DNA of 64,000 nt, from assembly GCF_032452875.1 (NCBI RefSeq), contig NC_083876.1:3472001-3536000 (forward strand), in the 5' to 3' direction. This document shows positions 12,626-23,869 of the stretch, piece by piece; within the stretch, counting starts at the first letter, position 1; the number at the start of each line of letters is the position of its first letter. The notes beneath the pieces were generated by a model. That model was not told the origin of the DNA, made no database searches, and worked only from the letters and a program-made list of their open reading frames with translations. The DNA comes from Bos javanicus. Its lineage: Eukaryota; Chordata; Mammalia; Artiodactyla; Bovidae. Both the position numbers and the translations under genes were made by a program.

Positions 12626-14690
12626 TGATATCAGCAATATGGTGAAATAGGAAGCTCTACACTTTCTTTTCTCACTGATAAACAAATTCAATATTACATA
12701 GACAAGTTCCCATTATAAGACCAGGAGTCAAGAGGCTCCAGTACCATGGGTGAGCACGAAGCCAGCTGCATCAAAGCAAGTGCTTAAATTTGTGGCAGTT
12801 ACTTGCCAAGCTCTTCTGCCTGGCTCACAAGCCATATTCAAAAGAAAACTGCCAACTCAGATGGCCCCTGAAGAGGAAAAGAAGAGACTGGAACATTCTG
12901 ACTCTTTGAGAGGCTGTGTGACACACAAGTTTCTATCCTGTATGAACCTAGGTCCTATAGGAAGGCATCAGGAAGGAGCATGAAGGGCAGAGACGTTGGC
13001 TTGTACCAGCATGACTCTCTCTAGCCACTGCGCCTCCCTTTGGCTCAGTGCAGAGTCCGCCCAACTCAGAGCACTCACAGACCTGTGAGCTCTAAACCCC
13101 TGGAGGCCACTGAGAACAACAACAATAGAAACCAGTGTTTGTGGCTGCTGTAGAAAGCCTGCAGTACTGCAGACAGACAGCATGAGGCGTGAGATATTAC
13201 AGGCTCCTGGAAAAGTAAACTGGGAAAATCTCTCTATTTGGAAATTTACACACAGAAATTTAGAGAAAAATAATTCACAGAAAAGATTTGAGAAACGTCC
13301 AGATTTTCCAGTTTGGTGAAGATCTTCTGCCTATGAAGCTAATTTATAAAGACTGGGAGAGAGAACCACTTCCCAAAATTCAGGAATTCTAACACAAAAT
13401 AACAATGCACATACACATACACAAAACAAAATAATGCGCCCCAAACAAAGGAACAAAATAAATCCCCAAAAACTAACACTAAAGGAATTAAGGTATATAA
13501 GTTACCTGACAAAGATCTAAAATACTGAGAAGAAAGGTGTTCAATGACCTCAAGATAATGGTGAATAAATAAAATCAGGATACCACCAAAGAGATAGAAA
13601 GAACAAATAAATTTAGAACTGAAGAATGCAATACTTGAATTAAAATTTTACTAGAGGTGTTTAACAGCAGATTTGATCAAGTACAAGAAAGAATCTATGA
13701 ACTCAAAACAAGTCACTTTAAGTAATTCAATTACAGAAGCAATAAGAAAAACAAATGTGATGAAGTTAAAAAATAAGAAAGTCTAATTGGTTTATAGGAG
13801 ATAATAAAGAAGACTAAAATAAAAATTATGGAAGTTTCAGTAGGAAAAATGAGGGAAAAATTAAATAGAAATCTTATTTGAATTAATAATGGCTGAAAAC
13901 TCCTCAGACTGGGTAATGAAATGGAGATACAGATTCAAGAAGCACAACAGACTCAGCTAAGATGAACTAAACAGAAGCAAGGTAACAATAAAAATTAGAG
14001 TATAAATTAAAAACTAAAGTATAAATAATAAAGAATAGAAAAATAAAATTGTTTAAAATGAAGAGTTGGTTGTTTCAAAGGATAAACAAAAATGAAAAAC
14101 CCTTATTTAGACTAGCTAGGGAGAAAAAGAGTGAAGCCTCAGAATCAGAAATGAGGGGATATACTATAAATGAGGCCAAAGAAATGAAAACAAAAAAAGC
14201 ATGGGGTTATTATACAAAATTATATACTAACAAAGTAAATAACCTAGAGGAAATAGATACATTCCTAGAAACATATATCCTACCCAGACTAAAGTATGAA
14301 TAAATAGAAAATCTAAACAGACCAATAACTACTGATGTAATTGAACCAGTAATTGAAAATATCCTAACAGAGAAAAACTCAGTATCAGATGGCTTCACTG
14401 GAGATCTATCAATCATATACACAAGAATTTACAGAAACACTTCTCAAACTCTTCAAAATAATTTAAGAACAAAAGACACTTCCAAACTCATTATGAGGTC
14501 AGTAGTTTTGTCCTAGGAAAGCCTGACGAAAAACATTGCAAAAAAAAAAAAAAAAGGAAAGGAAACTGAAGACCTGCTAAGTATCAATCCAAAAACCCTC
14601 AACAAAGCACCAGCAAACCAAATCCAATAGCACATTGAAAATATCAAGCATCAGGATAAATTGGGAAATTGGGATTGGCATACACACACT
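12626..14690 (+). mobile_element. Old L1, internally deleted (sense)
   Basis: Sense L1 with landmarks in order: a 5'UTR-like start ('atggtgaaataggaag' near 12638), ORF1-type sequence (13.5-13.95 kb: 'agcagatttgatcaag', 'ttcaagaagcacaac'), ORF2-type sequence (14.04-14.56 kb: 'gactagctagggag'), and a 3'UTR-like end ('aattgggattggcat' at ~14665). Most of ORF2, including the catalytic RT region, is missing, so this copy is internally deleted. High divergence suggests it predates the ruminant L1 copies. Confidence 0.75.
14049..14303 (+). pseudogene. L1 ORF2 remnant
   Basis: An 84-residue open frame from the region between endonuclease and RT of L1 ORF2. It contains FRLAREKKSEASESE and YYTKLYTNKVNNLEEID, which parallel the ARLIKKQ and YYQQLYGNK..VEEMD blocks of the L1 at 59.4-59.6 kb. 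It ends at a stop before the RT domain. No function expected. Confidence 0.6.
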
Positions 14691-15500
14691 AAGTTCAGTT
14701 CAGTTCAGTCGCTCAATCATGTCTGACTCTGCAACTCCATGAATTGCAGCATGCCAGGCCTCCCTGTCCATCACCAACTCCTGGTGTTCACTCAGACTCA
14801 CGTCCATCGAGTCAGTGATGCCATCCAGCCATCTCATCTTCTGTCGTCCCCTTCTCCTCCTGCCCCCAATCCCTCCCAGTATCAGAGTCTTTTCCAATGA
14901 GTCAACTCTTCACATAAGGTGACCAAAGTACTGGATTTTCAGCTTTAGCATCATTCCTTCCAAATAACACCCAGGGTTGATCTCCTTTAGAATGGACTGG
15001 TTGGATCTCCTTGCAGTCCAAGGGACTCTCAAGAGTCTTCTCCAATGCCACAGTTCAAAAGCATCAATTCTTTGGCACTCAGACTTCTTCACAGTCCAAT
15101 TCTTACATCTATACATGACCACTGGAAAAACCATAGCCTTGACTAGATGGACCTTTGTTGGCAAAGTAATGTCTCTGCTTTTGAATATGCTATCTAGGTT
15201 GGTCATAACTCTCCTTCCAAAGAGCAAGCATCTTTTAATTTCATGGCTGTAATCACCATCTGCAGTGAATTTGGAGCCCCTCAAAATAAAATCTGACAGT
15301 GTTTCCCCATCTATTTCCCATGGAGCGATTGGACCAGATGCCATGATCTTAGAGCTCTAAGCCTACTTAATGTTGAGCTGTAAGCCAACTTTTTCACTCT
15401 CCTCTTTTACTTTCATCAAGAGGCTTTTTAATTCCTTTTCACTTTCTGCCATAAGGGTAGTGTCATCTGCATATCTGAGCTTATTGATATTTCTCCCAGC
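14691..15500 (-). mobile_element. BovB LINE, 5'-truncated (antisense)
   Basis: Minus-strand BovB with its (TGAAC)n tail at 14691-14710 and truncation at 15500 just upstream of the RT catalytic box, which reads YADD around 15460. It lies directly on the 3' end of the old L1. Flanks show no clear target-site duplication. Confidence 0.9.
14910..15344 (-). pseudogene. BovB C-terminal region
   Basis: 144-residue open frame covering the thumb/C-terminal part of BovB polyprotein (MASGPIAPWEIDGE start region, then SKFTADGDYSHEIKR, then VPWTARRSNQSILKEINPG). The RT core is absent because the element is truncated. A few residues are deleted after DGE relative to the copies at 21.2 and 39.8 kb. Confidence 0.75.
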
Positions 15501-16155
15501 TGAAATAAAATTTAAAAATTCACATAGTCAACATTAGATGACCAAAATTCTAGTTCCAGTCTCAGCAACCTGAAGTCATTAATTTTCAATACTTTGATCT
15601 ATCGTATAAGTTGTCCTATGTCATAGTGCTCTTCTAATAATGAAATATTATACAGTACAGTATATTAAAATAATGGAGAATCAACTAAATGAGCAATTGG
15701 TTTATTTGAGCAATGGTATTCAAGTTAACAGTATAATTTTTAAAATAGATAATACAGTTGTATTATTTTCTTATCTATATTACTAGCTGCCTTGAACAAG
15801 TAATTTACTTCTTGGTTCTGTGCCCGGATATCAACAGAGGGTCAGTTCTTATTTTGTCCTTAAAACTGAAACCCGTCACTTCCCATATCAGACTAGATTC
15901 AAAATCCCACTCTTGGTAAGAGATATAGGATGATGCAAGGTTTACTTTATTATAACTATTTGGGGTCAGCTGATATGGAGCAAGACATTACAAAAACATT
16001 TCATAACAGCAATTGTGAGTTCATTCTAAATTACCTTTCATTACATCACAAGTATTTTGAAGTCACAGGGCTTAACATTTCCTAAACCAACCTAGAGGCT
16101 GCACCAGATTTTGATATGGTAGAAGGTAAGAATCAGAAATCAATATAAGTAGTTC
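15501..16155. other. Unique AT-rich sequence
   Basis: Nothing firm. A MIR-like block may lie near 15780-15830 but is too short to call. Confidence 0.4.
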
Positions 16156-16171
16156 ATGGATATTAATTTTT

Positions 16172-16328
16172 GTTTTTTATTTATTTATTTTAATGGAAAA
16201 AAAAACATGCATTTTATTTTTTAAAATATAAATTTATTTATTTTAATTGGAGGCTAATTACTTTGCAATATTGTACTGGTTTTGCTGTATATCAACATGA
16301 ATCCGCCATGGGTGTACACATGTTCAGA
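16172..16328 (-). mobile_element. L1 3' terminus with perfect 16-bp TSD (antisense)
   Basis: Very short L1 insertion: T-rich tail, then 'ttggaggctaattact' and 'tgaatccgccatggg'. It is flanked by identical copies of 'atggatattaattttt' at 16156-16171 and 16329-16344. On the element's strand the target reads TTT/AAAAA, the preferred L1 endonuclease site. The tail contains two A-rich blocks separated by a short non-A segment. Confidence 0.92.
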
Positions 16329-16621
16329 ATGGATATTAATTTTTAAAGGATGCATACTTTTCTTAACCTAAATCCACTCCTTGTTTGTAGGAAAATCTTT
16401 GGATTTGATTAATCTGGGATGGGGAAAATATAGGTATGAAAGAAAAAAATCATTCTTGGTTTAAAAAATATCTTTAGTTGATTTTCATACATGTCTCTCT
16501 CCAATTTGAAAAGAACTGGAAAATAGTAAAAGAAACTGGGTGCTAAAATACACATGAATTATTTGTGAACATGCTGAAATTTTGCATTTAATCCCAGGCT
16601 TTACAATATTGGTCTCAAGAT

Positions 16622-16758
16622 GGTCTCTGTGCACTTTTATCAGAATCAAAACTCTGGCTTCTAAGGACATCTCTAGACATATTAAATCAGAATCATGTTT
16701 AATGGATCCCAGGAATCTATATTTTACATAGACTTCCCAGGTGAAATATATGCACACA
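16622..16758 (+). repeat. MER5A-like hAT-Charlie DNA transposon remnant
   Basis: 'tttatcagaatcaaaactctgg', 'ttaaatcagaatcatg' and 'cttcccaggtga' occur in the order expected for MER5A. Highly diverged. Confidence 0.5.
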
Positions 16759-16799
16759 AAAACTCAAATGTCGTTGCTTTATAAGAAAGTTTGTATTTA

Positions 16800-17034
16800 C
16801 AGTGGACTCTTGAACAAGATGAATTTGAACTGTGCAGGTCCAATTATACCCAGAGTTTTCCAATATGAAATATACTACAATACCACATAATCCATGGATG
16901 GTTAAAGTCAGAGGTGTGGAACAGAAGATACAGAGGAACTGGAGTTACTGAAGTCTGATTATAAGTTATACTTGGATTTTCAACCTCATCAAGTTTTCGC
17001 ACCCTTAACATATGCACTGTTCAAAGGTCAACTA
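16800..17034. repeat. Tigger/pogo-type MITE
   Basis: Non-autonomous mariner-superfamily element. The left end 'cagtggactcttgaac' and right end (reverse complement 'tagttgacctttgaac') form terminal inverted repeats, and the element is bordered by TA at 16798-16799 and 17035-17036, the usual TA target duplication. About 235 bp, no coding capacity. Exact subfamily not assigned. Confidence 0.7.
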
Positions 17035-17036
17035 TA

Positions 17037-17809
17037 TATTTATTGCTTGAGTTCCCCTATATTCACTCAAAAAGTAAATATTATTAAGTAAAACTTAATA
17101 ATATTCATTCATTGGCATTAAATAATATTTTAAATCTAGATTTTGATTAAAAATGTGGGTCATATATCTTTATTGAATTACCCCAATCCTGCAGATCATA
17201 CTTGATAATACAACCTTCAGCTCTAAACAACTAAATACAGTTACTTACAGATCAGTCACTCTATGAAGTAGATTTGAAAGTTCAAAGAACAGTATAGAAT
17301 ATGATCCTAATGATCATACTCTGTTTCTTTTCAATCTCAAATAAACATCAATTCAAATATAAAAATATCAGTTTTTAAATTCATCAAAAACATCATCATT
17401 TTACTCATCTATAAGTGTACAAAAGAATATAAATGTCTACTAATGGCAGTAACAGAAACTGGCTCATTCTAAGTCTATTTCAGTCTTATTACATAACCTA
17501 ATAATAAATGATTATCCAATTATAAGTTGATCCATATTTTATTCCTTATATCATAGTTTTGTTGTACAACATTTACTATTACTGACAATTAAGGCAAAGT
17601 CTTTATTAATTAAATCTAACAATATATTATTTCAAAGTCAAATACGTTCTTTATTCTCTCTACATAAGAAGAACCGTCTTTGAAGAAAAATTTATTCAAA
17701 TTAAGTCAACTGTAAAAGGTCTATGCCAAACATGAATGAAGAAGGGAATTTAATAAGGGAACAGATGTTTCATGTTATGATATTTATGCTATTGCATGGC
17801 TTAATTTCA
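17037..17809. other. Unique AT-rich sequence
   Basis: No feature recognised. Confidence 0.45.
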
Positions 17810-18400
17810 ATTGCAGGCTTCAATCCTTTATCCAGTTGATTCCCTAGACATAAACAATGTGCTGGCATCAGACATGGGACTCCTGGGCCAAAGATAAAGA
17901 CTGTTGTTCACAGCATAATAGGCAGCATCGAAATCAGTTCCCCATGCTTTCTAATCAAGATGGCCTTAACATCCTGGCTGGCTACAGTCCATGGACTCAC
18001 AAAGAGCTGGACACGACTGAGCACAGCACAGAAGTACTTAAGGATCAAAGAATTTATTCCCTAGCTGCTAGAAGTTCCCCAACTGGTAGTTCTCAGCTGT
18101 TATTGAACTTTAGGAATTATTGCAAATGAAGACTGTTGCCTTGACAAAGACTGCTGCTTTTCCTGGCAGCAGCCTGAATCTACTGACAGGTGGATGTAGA
18201 CGTAGGAAATATCCTGTTCTCCTCTGCTCTCAACCAATCTGACATTTTGAGGGGTCATTATTCAAACTCTATCAGAGCTCATCTACTCTGTATAGTCAAT
18301 TCGATTTCTTTCCCTGACCTTCTACAGGTGTTGATGCCAACAGCCCTTAATTGGTATCAACATCCACTTCTCCCTCTTGAATCCAACTTTTGACAGAAAA
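17810..18400. other. Unclassified moderate-complexity segment with a SINE scrap
   Basis: Compositionally unlike its AT-rich surroundings. At 17975-18025 there is a short Bov-A-like piece ('ggctacagtccatgg', 'gacacgactgagcac'). The rest (18.05-18.40 kb) could be an old LTR but I cannot identify ends or a family. The open frames at 17857-18129 and 18190-18393 show no domain. Confidence 0.3.
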
Positions 18401-18583
18401 GATTTATATTATATCCTCCTTCAAGATAAGCAACAATTTATCACAGTACTATGTACTGAATAGTAGTTATCATCTCTGTAGTTCTAATGGTCCTGTGATC
18501 AAACAGTAAGGAAGTGTATGTAATGGAGACAGTGTGGTTACATGCTTGTATAAATAGGTGTACAAACATGCGTGTTTATGCTT

Positions 18584-18611
18584 GTACACACACACACACG
18601 CACACAAACAA
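18584..18611. repeat. (CA)n microsatellite
   Basis: Alternating CA run with a CG and AA interruption. Confidence 0.9.
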
Positions 18612-18786
18612 ATGGGAGGATAGCAGAATACATGTGTTTGTTGAAGAAACTAGAAAATATTATAATAGACAAATCGACATTATAAAATCTCTAAGTGTCA
18701 TTCAAGTGATTTTAAATTATCCTTTAGATAACACAGCGTTTTTAAAGAACGAAAGTGTAACATCAAATATTCTTTAATAGGAAAGT

Positions 18787-19024
18787 TGTAGCCTGGAAAA
18801 TCCCATGGACGGAGGAGCCTGGAAGACTGCAGTCCATGGGGTGGCTGAGGGTCAGACAGGATTTCACTTTCACTTCCATGCATTGGAGAAGGAAATGGCA
18901 ACCCACTCCAGTGTTCTTGCCTGGAGAATCCCAGGGAGGGGGGAGCCTGGTGGGCTGCCATCTGTGGGGTCACACAGAGTCTGACATGACTGAAGTGACT
19001 TAGCAGCAGCAGCAGCAGCAGCAG
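18787..19024 (+). mobile_element. Bov-A2 SINE
   Basis: Two Bov-A monomers in sense, the first truncated at its start, ending in an AGC repeat at about 19002-19024. Linker 'ttcactttcacttcc' is typical. Confidence 0.9.
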
Positions 19025-19037
19025 TGTGGTATATACA

Positions 19038-19057
19038 TGGAATGGAATGGAATGGAA
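19038..19057. repeat. (GGAAT)n short tandem repeat
   Basis: Three to four GGAAT units between two SINEs. Far too short to be satellite. Confidence 0.8.
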
Positions 19058-19245
19058 GTCGCTCAGTCATGTCTGACTCTGCGACCCCACGGACTACAGA
19101 GTCCATGGAATTCTACAGGCCAGAATACTGGAGTGGGTAGCCTTTCCTTTCTCCAGGGGATCTTCCCAACCCAGGCATCGAACCCAGGTCTCCCATATTG
19201 AAGGCAGATTCTTTACTAGCTGAGCCACAAGGAAACCACAAGGGA
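19058..19245 (-). mobile_element. Bov-tA SINE
   Basis: Antisense Bov-tA: 'tcgctcagtcatgtctg', 'ccaggcatcgaacccagg' (B-box region), 'gcagattctttactag' (head). Its head end (19218-19290) contains a local tandem duplication: 'agctgag.cacaagg' and 'aatatacataaac' each occur twice. Confidence 0.9.
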
Positions 19246-19290
19246 ATATACATAAACCACAAGCTGAGGCACAAGGAAATATACATAAAC

Positions 19291-19744
19291 AGGGCTAATT
19301 TAGAGGTTATTTTAGCAGATGAAATAAAAGATGAATCTCTGAAGTAGGATGTTGACACTGATAAACATGAGAGACCAATTTGAAACAGTTGCAAAGCTGG
19401 AATTGATAAGATTGGCGACAAAATCCAAAATTGAGAGAGATCATTTATTAATGTCATAAACAGCTTAAACATTTTAATAGAATCCAATGGTATATTACTT
19501 TACATTTAAAATATTAGAATATACTTATTTTATTGAAATAAAATGGATAATTTATTTTTTAATCACATGTTTATACTTAAACCAGTAACATAGATGAGTG
19601 ATAAATGTTGCATTAACTATATGAAATTTGTTCTTATGTTTTTGAAGCCAAGAAATATTCAGATTTAAATTTACACATCTTTAAAGCATAAAATTTTCAC
19701 CTGAATAATTCATAAGCAGTAGCACTGAGACTATTAAAAAAAAA
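19291..19744. other. Unique AT-rich sequence
   Basis: Nothing recognised; an A12 run lies at ~19736-19747. Confidence 0.4.
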
Positions 19745-20233
19745 AAACTACAGTAAAATTTTATTTATTTTAATATAAATTTATTTATGTTAATTGTAGG
19801 CTAATTACTTTACAATATTGTATTGGTTTTGCCATATATCAACATGAATCCGCCAAGGGTGTACACGTGTTCCCCATCCTGAAACCACCCCCCCCACCTC
19901 CCTCCCCATACCATCCCTCTGGGTCATCCCAGTGCACCAGCCCCAAGCATCCTGTATCATGCATCAAACCTGGACTGGCGATTCATTTCATATATGATAT
20001 TATACATGTTTCAGTGCCATTCTCCCAAATCATCCCACCCTCTCCCTCTCCCAGAGTCCAAAAGATTATTCTATACATCTGTGTCTCTTCTGCTGTCTCA
20101 CACACAGGGTGATAACCATTACCATCTTTCTAAATTCCATATATATGCATTAGTATACTGTATTGGTGATTTTCTTTCTGGCTTACTTCACTGTATAATA
20201 GGCTCCAGTTTCATCCACCTCAATAGAATTGAT
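19745..20233 (-). mobile_element. L1 3' end (antisense)
   Basis: ~490 bp of ruminant L1 3'UTR plus the last ORF2 codons: 'ggctaattactttac', 'tgaatccgccaagggt', a C-rich block with C8, and 'ggctccagtttcatcc' at the truncation. It abuts an antisense BovB fragment at ~20234. Confidence 0.9.
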
Positions 20234-20623
20234 TAGATTGCATTCAAGTACTGCATTTCGGACTTGTTTGTTGACTATGATGACTACTCCATTTCTTCTA
20301 AGGGATTCCTGCCCATAGTAGTAGATATAATGGTCATCTGAGTTAAATTCATAGATTCCGTCTTAGTTTGCTGATTCCTAGAATGACGATGTTCACTCTT
20401 GCCATCTCCTGTTTGACCACTTTAATTTGCCATGATTCATGGACCTTACATTCCAGGTCCCTATGCAATATTGCTCTTTACAACATCGGACTTTGCTTCC
20501 ATCACCAGTCACATCCACAACTGGGTGTTGTATTTACTTTGGTTCCATCTCTTCATTCTTTCTGGAGTTATTTCTCCACTCATCTCCAGTAGTGCATTGG
20601 GCACCTACCGATCTGGCGGGGTT
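20234..20623 (-). mobile_element. BovB leader/endonuclease fragment (antisense), copy B first part
   Basis: The 5' portion of BovB on the minus strand: the endonuclease N-terminus (sense counterpart of 25095-25290) back toward the leader. BovB insertions normally keep their 3' end; here the 3' two-thirds are missing and an L1 tail follows, so a deletion or rearrangement took place at ~20234. The element resumes at 21871. Confidence 0.85.
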
Positions 20624-20806
20624 GAGGGGGGCAGTCTTCCCTTGTGGCTCAGCTGGTAAAGAATCTGCCACAATGCGGGAGACATGGGTTCAATCCCTGG
20701 GTTGGGAAGATCCCCTGGAAAAAGGACGACTACCTACTCCAGTATTCTGGATTACAGAATTCCATGGATTGTATAGTCCATGGAGTTGCAAAGAGTCGGA
20801 CACAAT
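20624..20806 (+). mobile_element. Bov-tA-like SINE part of a composite insertion
   Basis: Complete tRNA-Glu-like head ('gtggctcagctggtaaag', B-box region 'ggttcaatccctggg') and body ('ccatggattgtatagtcc', 'aaagagtcggacac'). The SINE stops inside its 3' region without a tail and passes directly into sense BovB RT sequence. Confidence 0.85.
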
Positions 20807-21870
20807 GTGGACAACAATAAACTGTGGAAAATTCTGAAAGAGATGGGAATACAAGACTACCTGATCTATCTCTTGAGAAACCTATATGCAGGTCAGGAAG
20901 CAACAGTTAGAACTGAACATGGAACAACAGACTGGTTCCAAATAGGAAAAGGAGTCCGTCAAGGCTGTATATTGTCACCCTGCTTATTTAACTTATATGC
21001 AGAGTACATCATGAGAAACGCTGGGCTGGAAGAAGCACAAGCTGGAATCAAGATTGCCAGGAGAAATATCAATAACCTCAGATATGCAGATACCACCACC
21101 CTTATGGCAGAAAGTGAAGAGGAACTAAAAAGCCTCTTGATGAAAGTGAAAGAGGAGAGTGAAAAAGTTGGCTTAAAGTTCAACATTCAGAAAATGAAGG
21201 TCATGGTATCCGGTTCCATCACTTCATGGCAGATAGATGGGGAAACTGTGGAATCAGTGTCAGACTTTATATTTTTGGGCTCCAAAATCACTGCAGATGG
21301 TGATTGCAGCCATGAAATTAAAAGACGCTTACTCCTTGGAAGGAAAGTTATGTCCCACCTAAATAGCATATTGAAAAGCAGAGATATTACTTTGCCAACA
21401 AAGCTCCGTCTAGTCAAGGCTATGTTTTTCCAGTAATCATGTATCAATGTGAGAGTTGGACTGTGAAGAAAGCTGAGTGCCGAAGAATTGATGCTTTTGA
21501 ACTGTGGCATTGGAGAAGACTCTTGAGAGTCCCTTGGACTGCAAGGAGATCCAACCATTCCATCCTAAAGGAGATCTGTCCTGGGTGTTCATTGGAAGGA
21601 CTGATGCTGAAGCTGAAACTCCAATACTTTGGCCACCTCATGCGAAGAGTTGACTCATTGGAAAAGACTCTGATGCTGGGAGGGATTGGGGACAAGACGA
21701 GAAGGGGACGACAGAGAATGAGATGGCTGGATGGCATCACTGACTCCATGGACATGAGTTTGAGTGAACTCCGGGAGCTGGTGATGGACAGGGAGGTCTT
21801 GTGTGCTGTGATTCATGGGGTCGCAAAGAGTCGGATGTGACTGAATGACTAAAATGAACTGAACTGAACA
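20807..21870 (+). mobile_element. BovB LINE, 5'-truncated, fused to the SINE (sense)
   Basis: BovB from the codons after RT motif A ('acaataaactgtgg') to the 3' terminus with TGAACTGAAC tail at ~21855-21870. SINE plus BovB together are bounded by one duplicated target: 'gatctggcggggtt' at 20610-20623 and 'gacctggggagtt' at 21871-21883, both matching the interrupted antisense BovB. Confidence 0.9.
20810..21840 (+). pseudogene. BovB RT C-terminal half
   Basis: The frame runs from RT palm (RNLYAGQEATVRTEHGTTD, then RQGCILSPCLFNLYAEYIMR) through the catalytic box, here RYADTTT instead of YADD, to VRLVKAMFFQ-type sequence near 21436. A one-base loss near 21430 shifts to a second frame, 21439-21840, with CESWTVKKAECRRID and RWLDGITDSMDMSLSEL. 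No endonuclease and a damaged catalytic Asp: not functional. Confidence 0.85.
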
Positions 21871-22025
21871 GACCTGGGGAGTTCATCTTTCAGTGTCCTA
21901 TCCTTTTGCCTTTTCATATGTTCCTGGGGTTCTCAAGGCAAGAATACTGAAGTGGTTTGCCATTCCCTTCTCCAGTGGACAACATTCTGTCAGATCTTTC
22001 CACCATGACCCATCCATCTTGGATG
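21871..22025 (-). mobile_element. BovB leader fragment (antisense), copy B second part
   Basis: Continues the antisense BovB interrupted at 20623: 'gggttctcaaggcaag', 'gtggtttgccattccc', 'ttccaccatgaccc' are the complement of 24760-24905. It ends ~22025 next to a (CA)n run. Confidence 0.85.
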
Positions 22026-22035
22026 TATTATTAAA

Positions 22036-22059
22036 CACACACACACACACACACACAAT
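22036..22059. repeat. (CA)n microsatellite
   Basis: About 12 CA units after the BovB fragment. A second CA run with an AA interruption lies at 22298-22323. Confidence 0.9.
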
Positions 22060-23869
22060 AAAAATTAGGTCCATTGTATAAAAACATATCTTCATAGGTG
22101 ATAAAACTCTATCAGAAAATTGATTTTATAAGGACAGATATACTTAAGTGATACAACTCTATAAGGAAACTGAATTTATATTGATTTTTTAATGAAAGAC
22201 TACTTATTGACAAAGGAAACCAGAGTCAAGTATGGAGCTATACAATCATAATTATTCAGATATATATTGGCATTTTGACTCTATATCTGTGAATACTCAC
22301 ACACACACACAAACACACACACAGCTCTGTATTTGTACAAAATGTTTAGAACTGGCAGCTTAACTCTAATTCTGACACTTTATTATTAAATTCGGCATAA
22401 AATATCTTAGATCTTCATAAAATTCTAGCTTTTAATTGGGATTAGTCTCATAAGGGGCTTATTTTACAACACATGGTGATTATAGTGCATGGGATGATTT
22501 ATCCTATTTTGGCCAAAAAAAAAAAAAAAAGGAAAATATTAAAAGATGACCTCACAGATTTATTTCCAAATCATCAGTCTTATAAAACAAAGGTTCCTTC
22601 TTCCTCCACCAGTGAATATTGAAAGAAAGTTAAAAATTCTATTGTATTATTCTAAATTTCTGACTTTGGTTCCCTGGCCAACATCCATGATCACATTAAA
22701 CACTCTCAAGTGAATTTTCTAAGATTGATTAAAATATGTTTTGTACTAGTAAAAAGAAAAATAATCCTTTATAATTTACCTGAGTATCTTTTCTATTATA
22801 ACCATATTTGGTTCATAATGAAAGCTGATAATAAAGTACAATTTAATATATTATTTATATCACATAAATATGTTATATGCCTATTAAAAATTCTCAAAGT
22901 AAATAATTTTAATCTGATTTTATAATCTATTTTGAAAGTAATCTCTTTGCACATGTATGCATTTTGTATAATACCTTTTAACAAAAGTCTTGATTTTCTT
23001 AGCTGTTGACATTATTTCAAATCATTTTCTCTCTTTCTGAAAAATAAGATAAATAAATGGATAAAAGTTAATGGAAAACATATAGAGAACTAAGAATATA
23101 TTTTCCTAAGATTTCAATTATTAGTATTTATAAAACATGTAAAAGTATAGTACAATTTATCCCACTGGCAAGTGCAGAATGGTCCATGAATCTTGTATAT
23201 TATAAAAATAAAAAATAGTTTTAATAAAGCAATTCAAAAATTATTTTTCTTTTTAAGTTATAAAAAATTAATATATGTTGCTTACAGTAAAATTGTATTG
23301 AGAGTTTAAAGTGTTTCTCAAGAAAAAATATGAATCTCTCAGAATGCTTAGAATATAAAATTGCTCTTTATTCTATATTCTTTCCTCCTTTAAAATTAAG
23401 ATCAAATGAATACTATGTATCTTTAGGTTTAAAATAGACCATATATATGTATATATAACTTGTGTGTCATATATATATGTCACTGAATTCAGTTTGGATA
23501 AAAATATATTTTTATCCTTAGTTTTAAAGTTATGATTAATAATTGCTAACAATTAAAATTAATAAATCAAAATATATTTGTCATTATAGTTGCTGCATCA
23601 TATATTTTTTCAAAGATATTTTCAAAACTATCTTTCCCAGGCTAAAATGGAATTCACATTAAGCACAGTTTCTCAAAACGTAGTTTTTACAGTAAGTTTC
23701 CACTGCAAGCATGCTTCACAATGCATTTGTGATTGTCAGGCTTGAGTGACTGTGAGGGTCTAACATGCTAGACTGTCTACAAAAGCAGATTTTGATAGAT
23801 CAGATATGAGTCATTCAGTAATTTGATTTTCTAATCTTACGAGGCTCCTTGTAAAAATATTAGGTAAAT
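22060..23869. other. Unique AT-rich sequence with simple repeats
   Basis: No gene or clear transposon. It contains (CA)n at 22298-22323, an A17 run at ~22515-22531 and short TATATA tracts near 23440-23490. Confidence 0.5.

Noticed and set aside
19038..19057. GGAAT repeats as centromeric or satellite DNA
   Set aside because: Only three to four units between two SINEs.
23664..23850. Possible MER5/Charlie fragment
   Set aside because: A 'gtttctcaaaacgtag' start is suggestive, but the rest does not follow the expected order; not reported.
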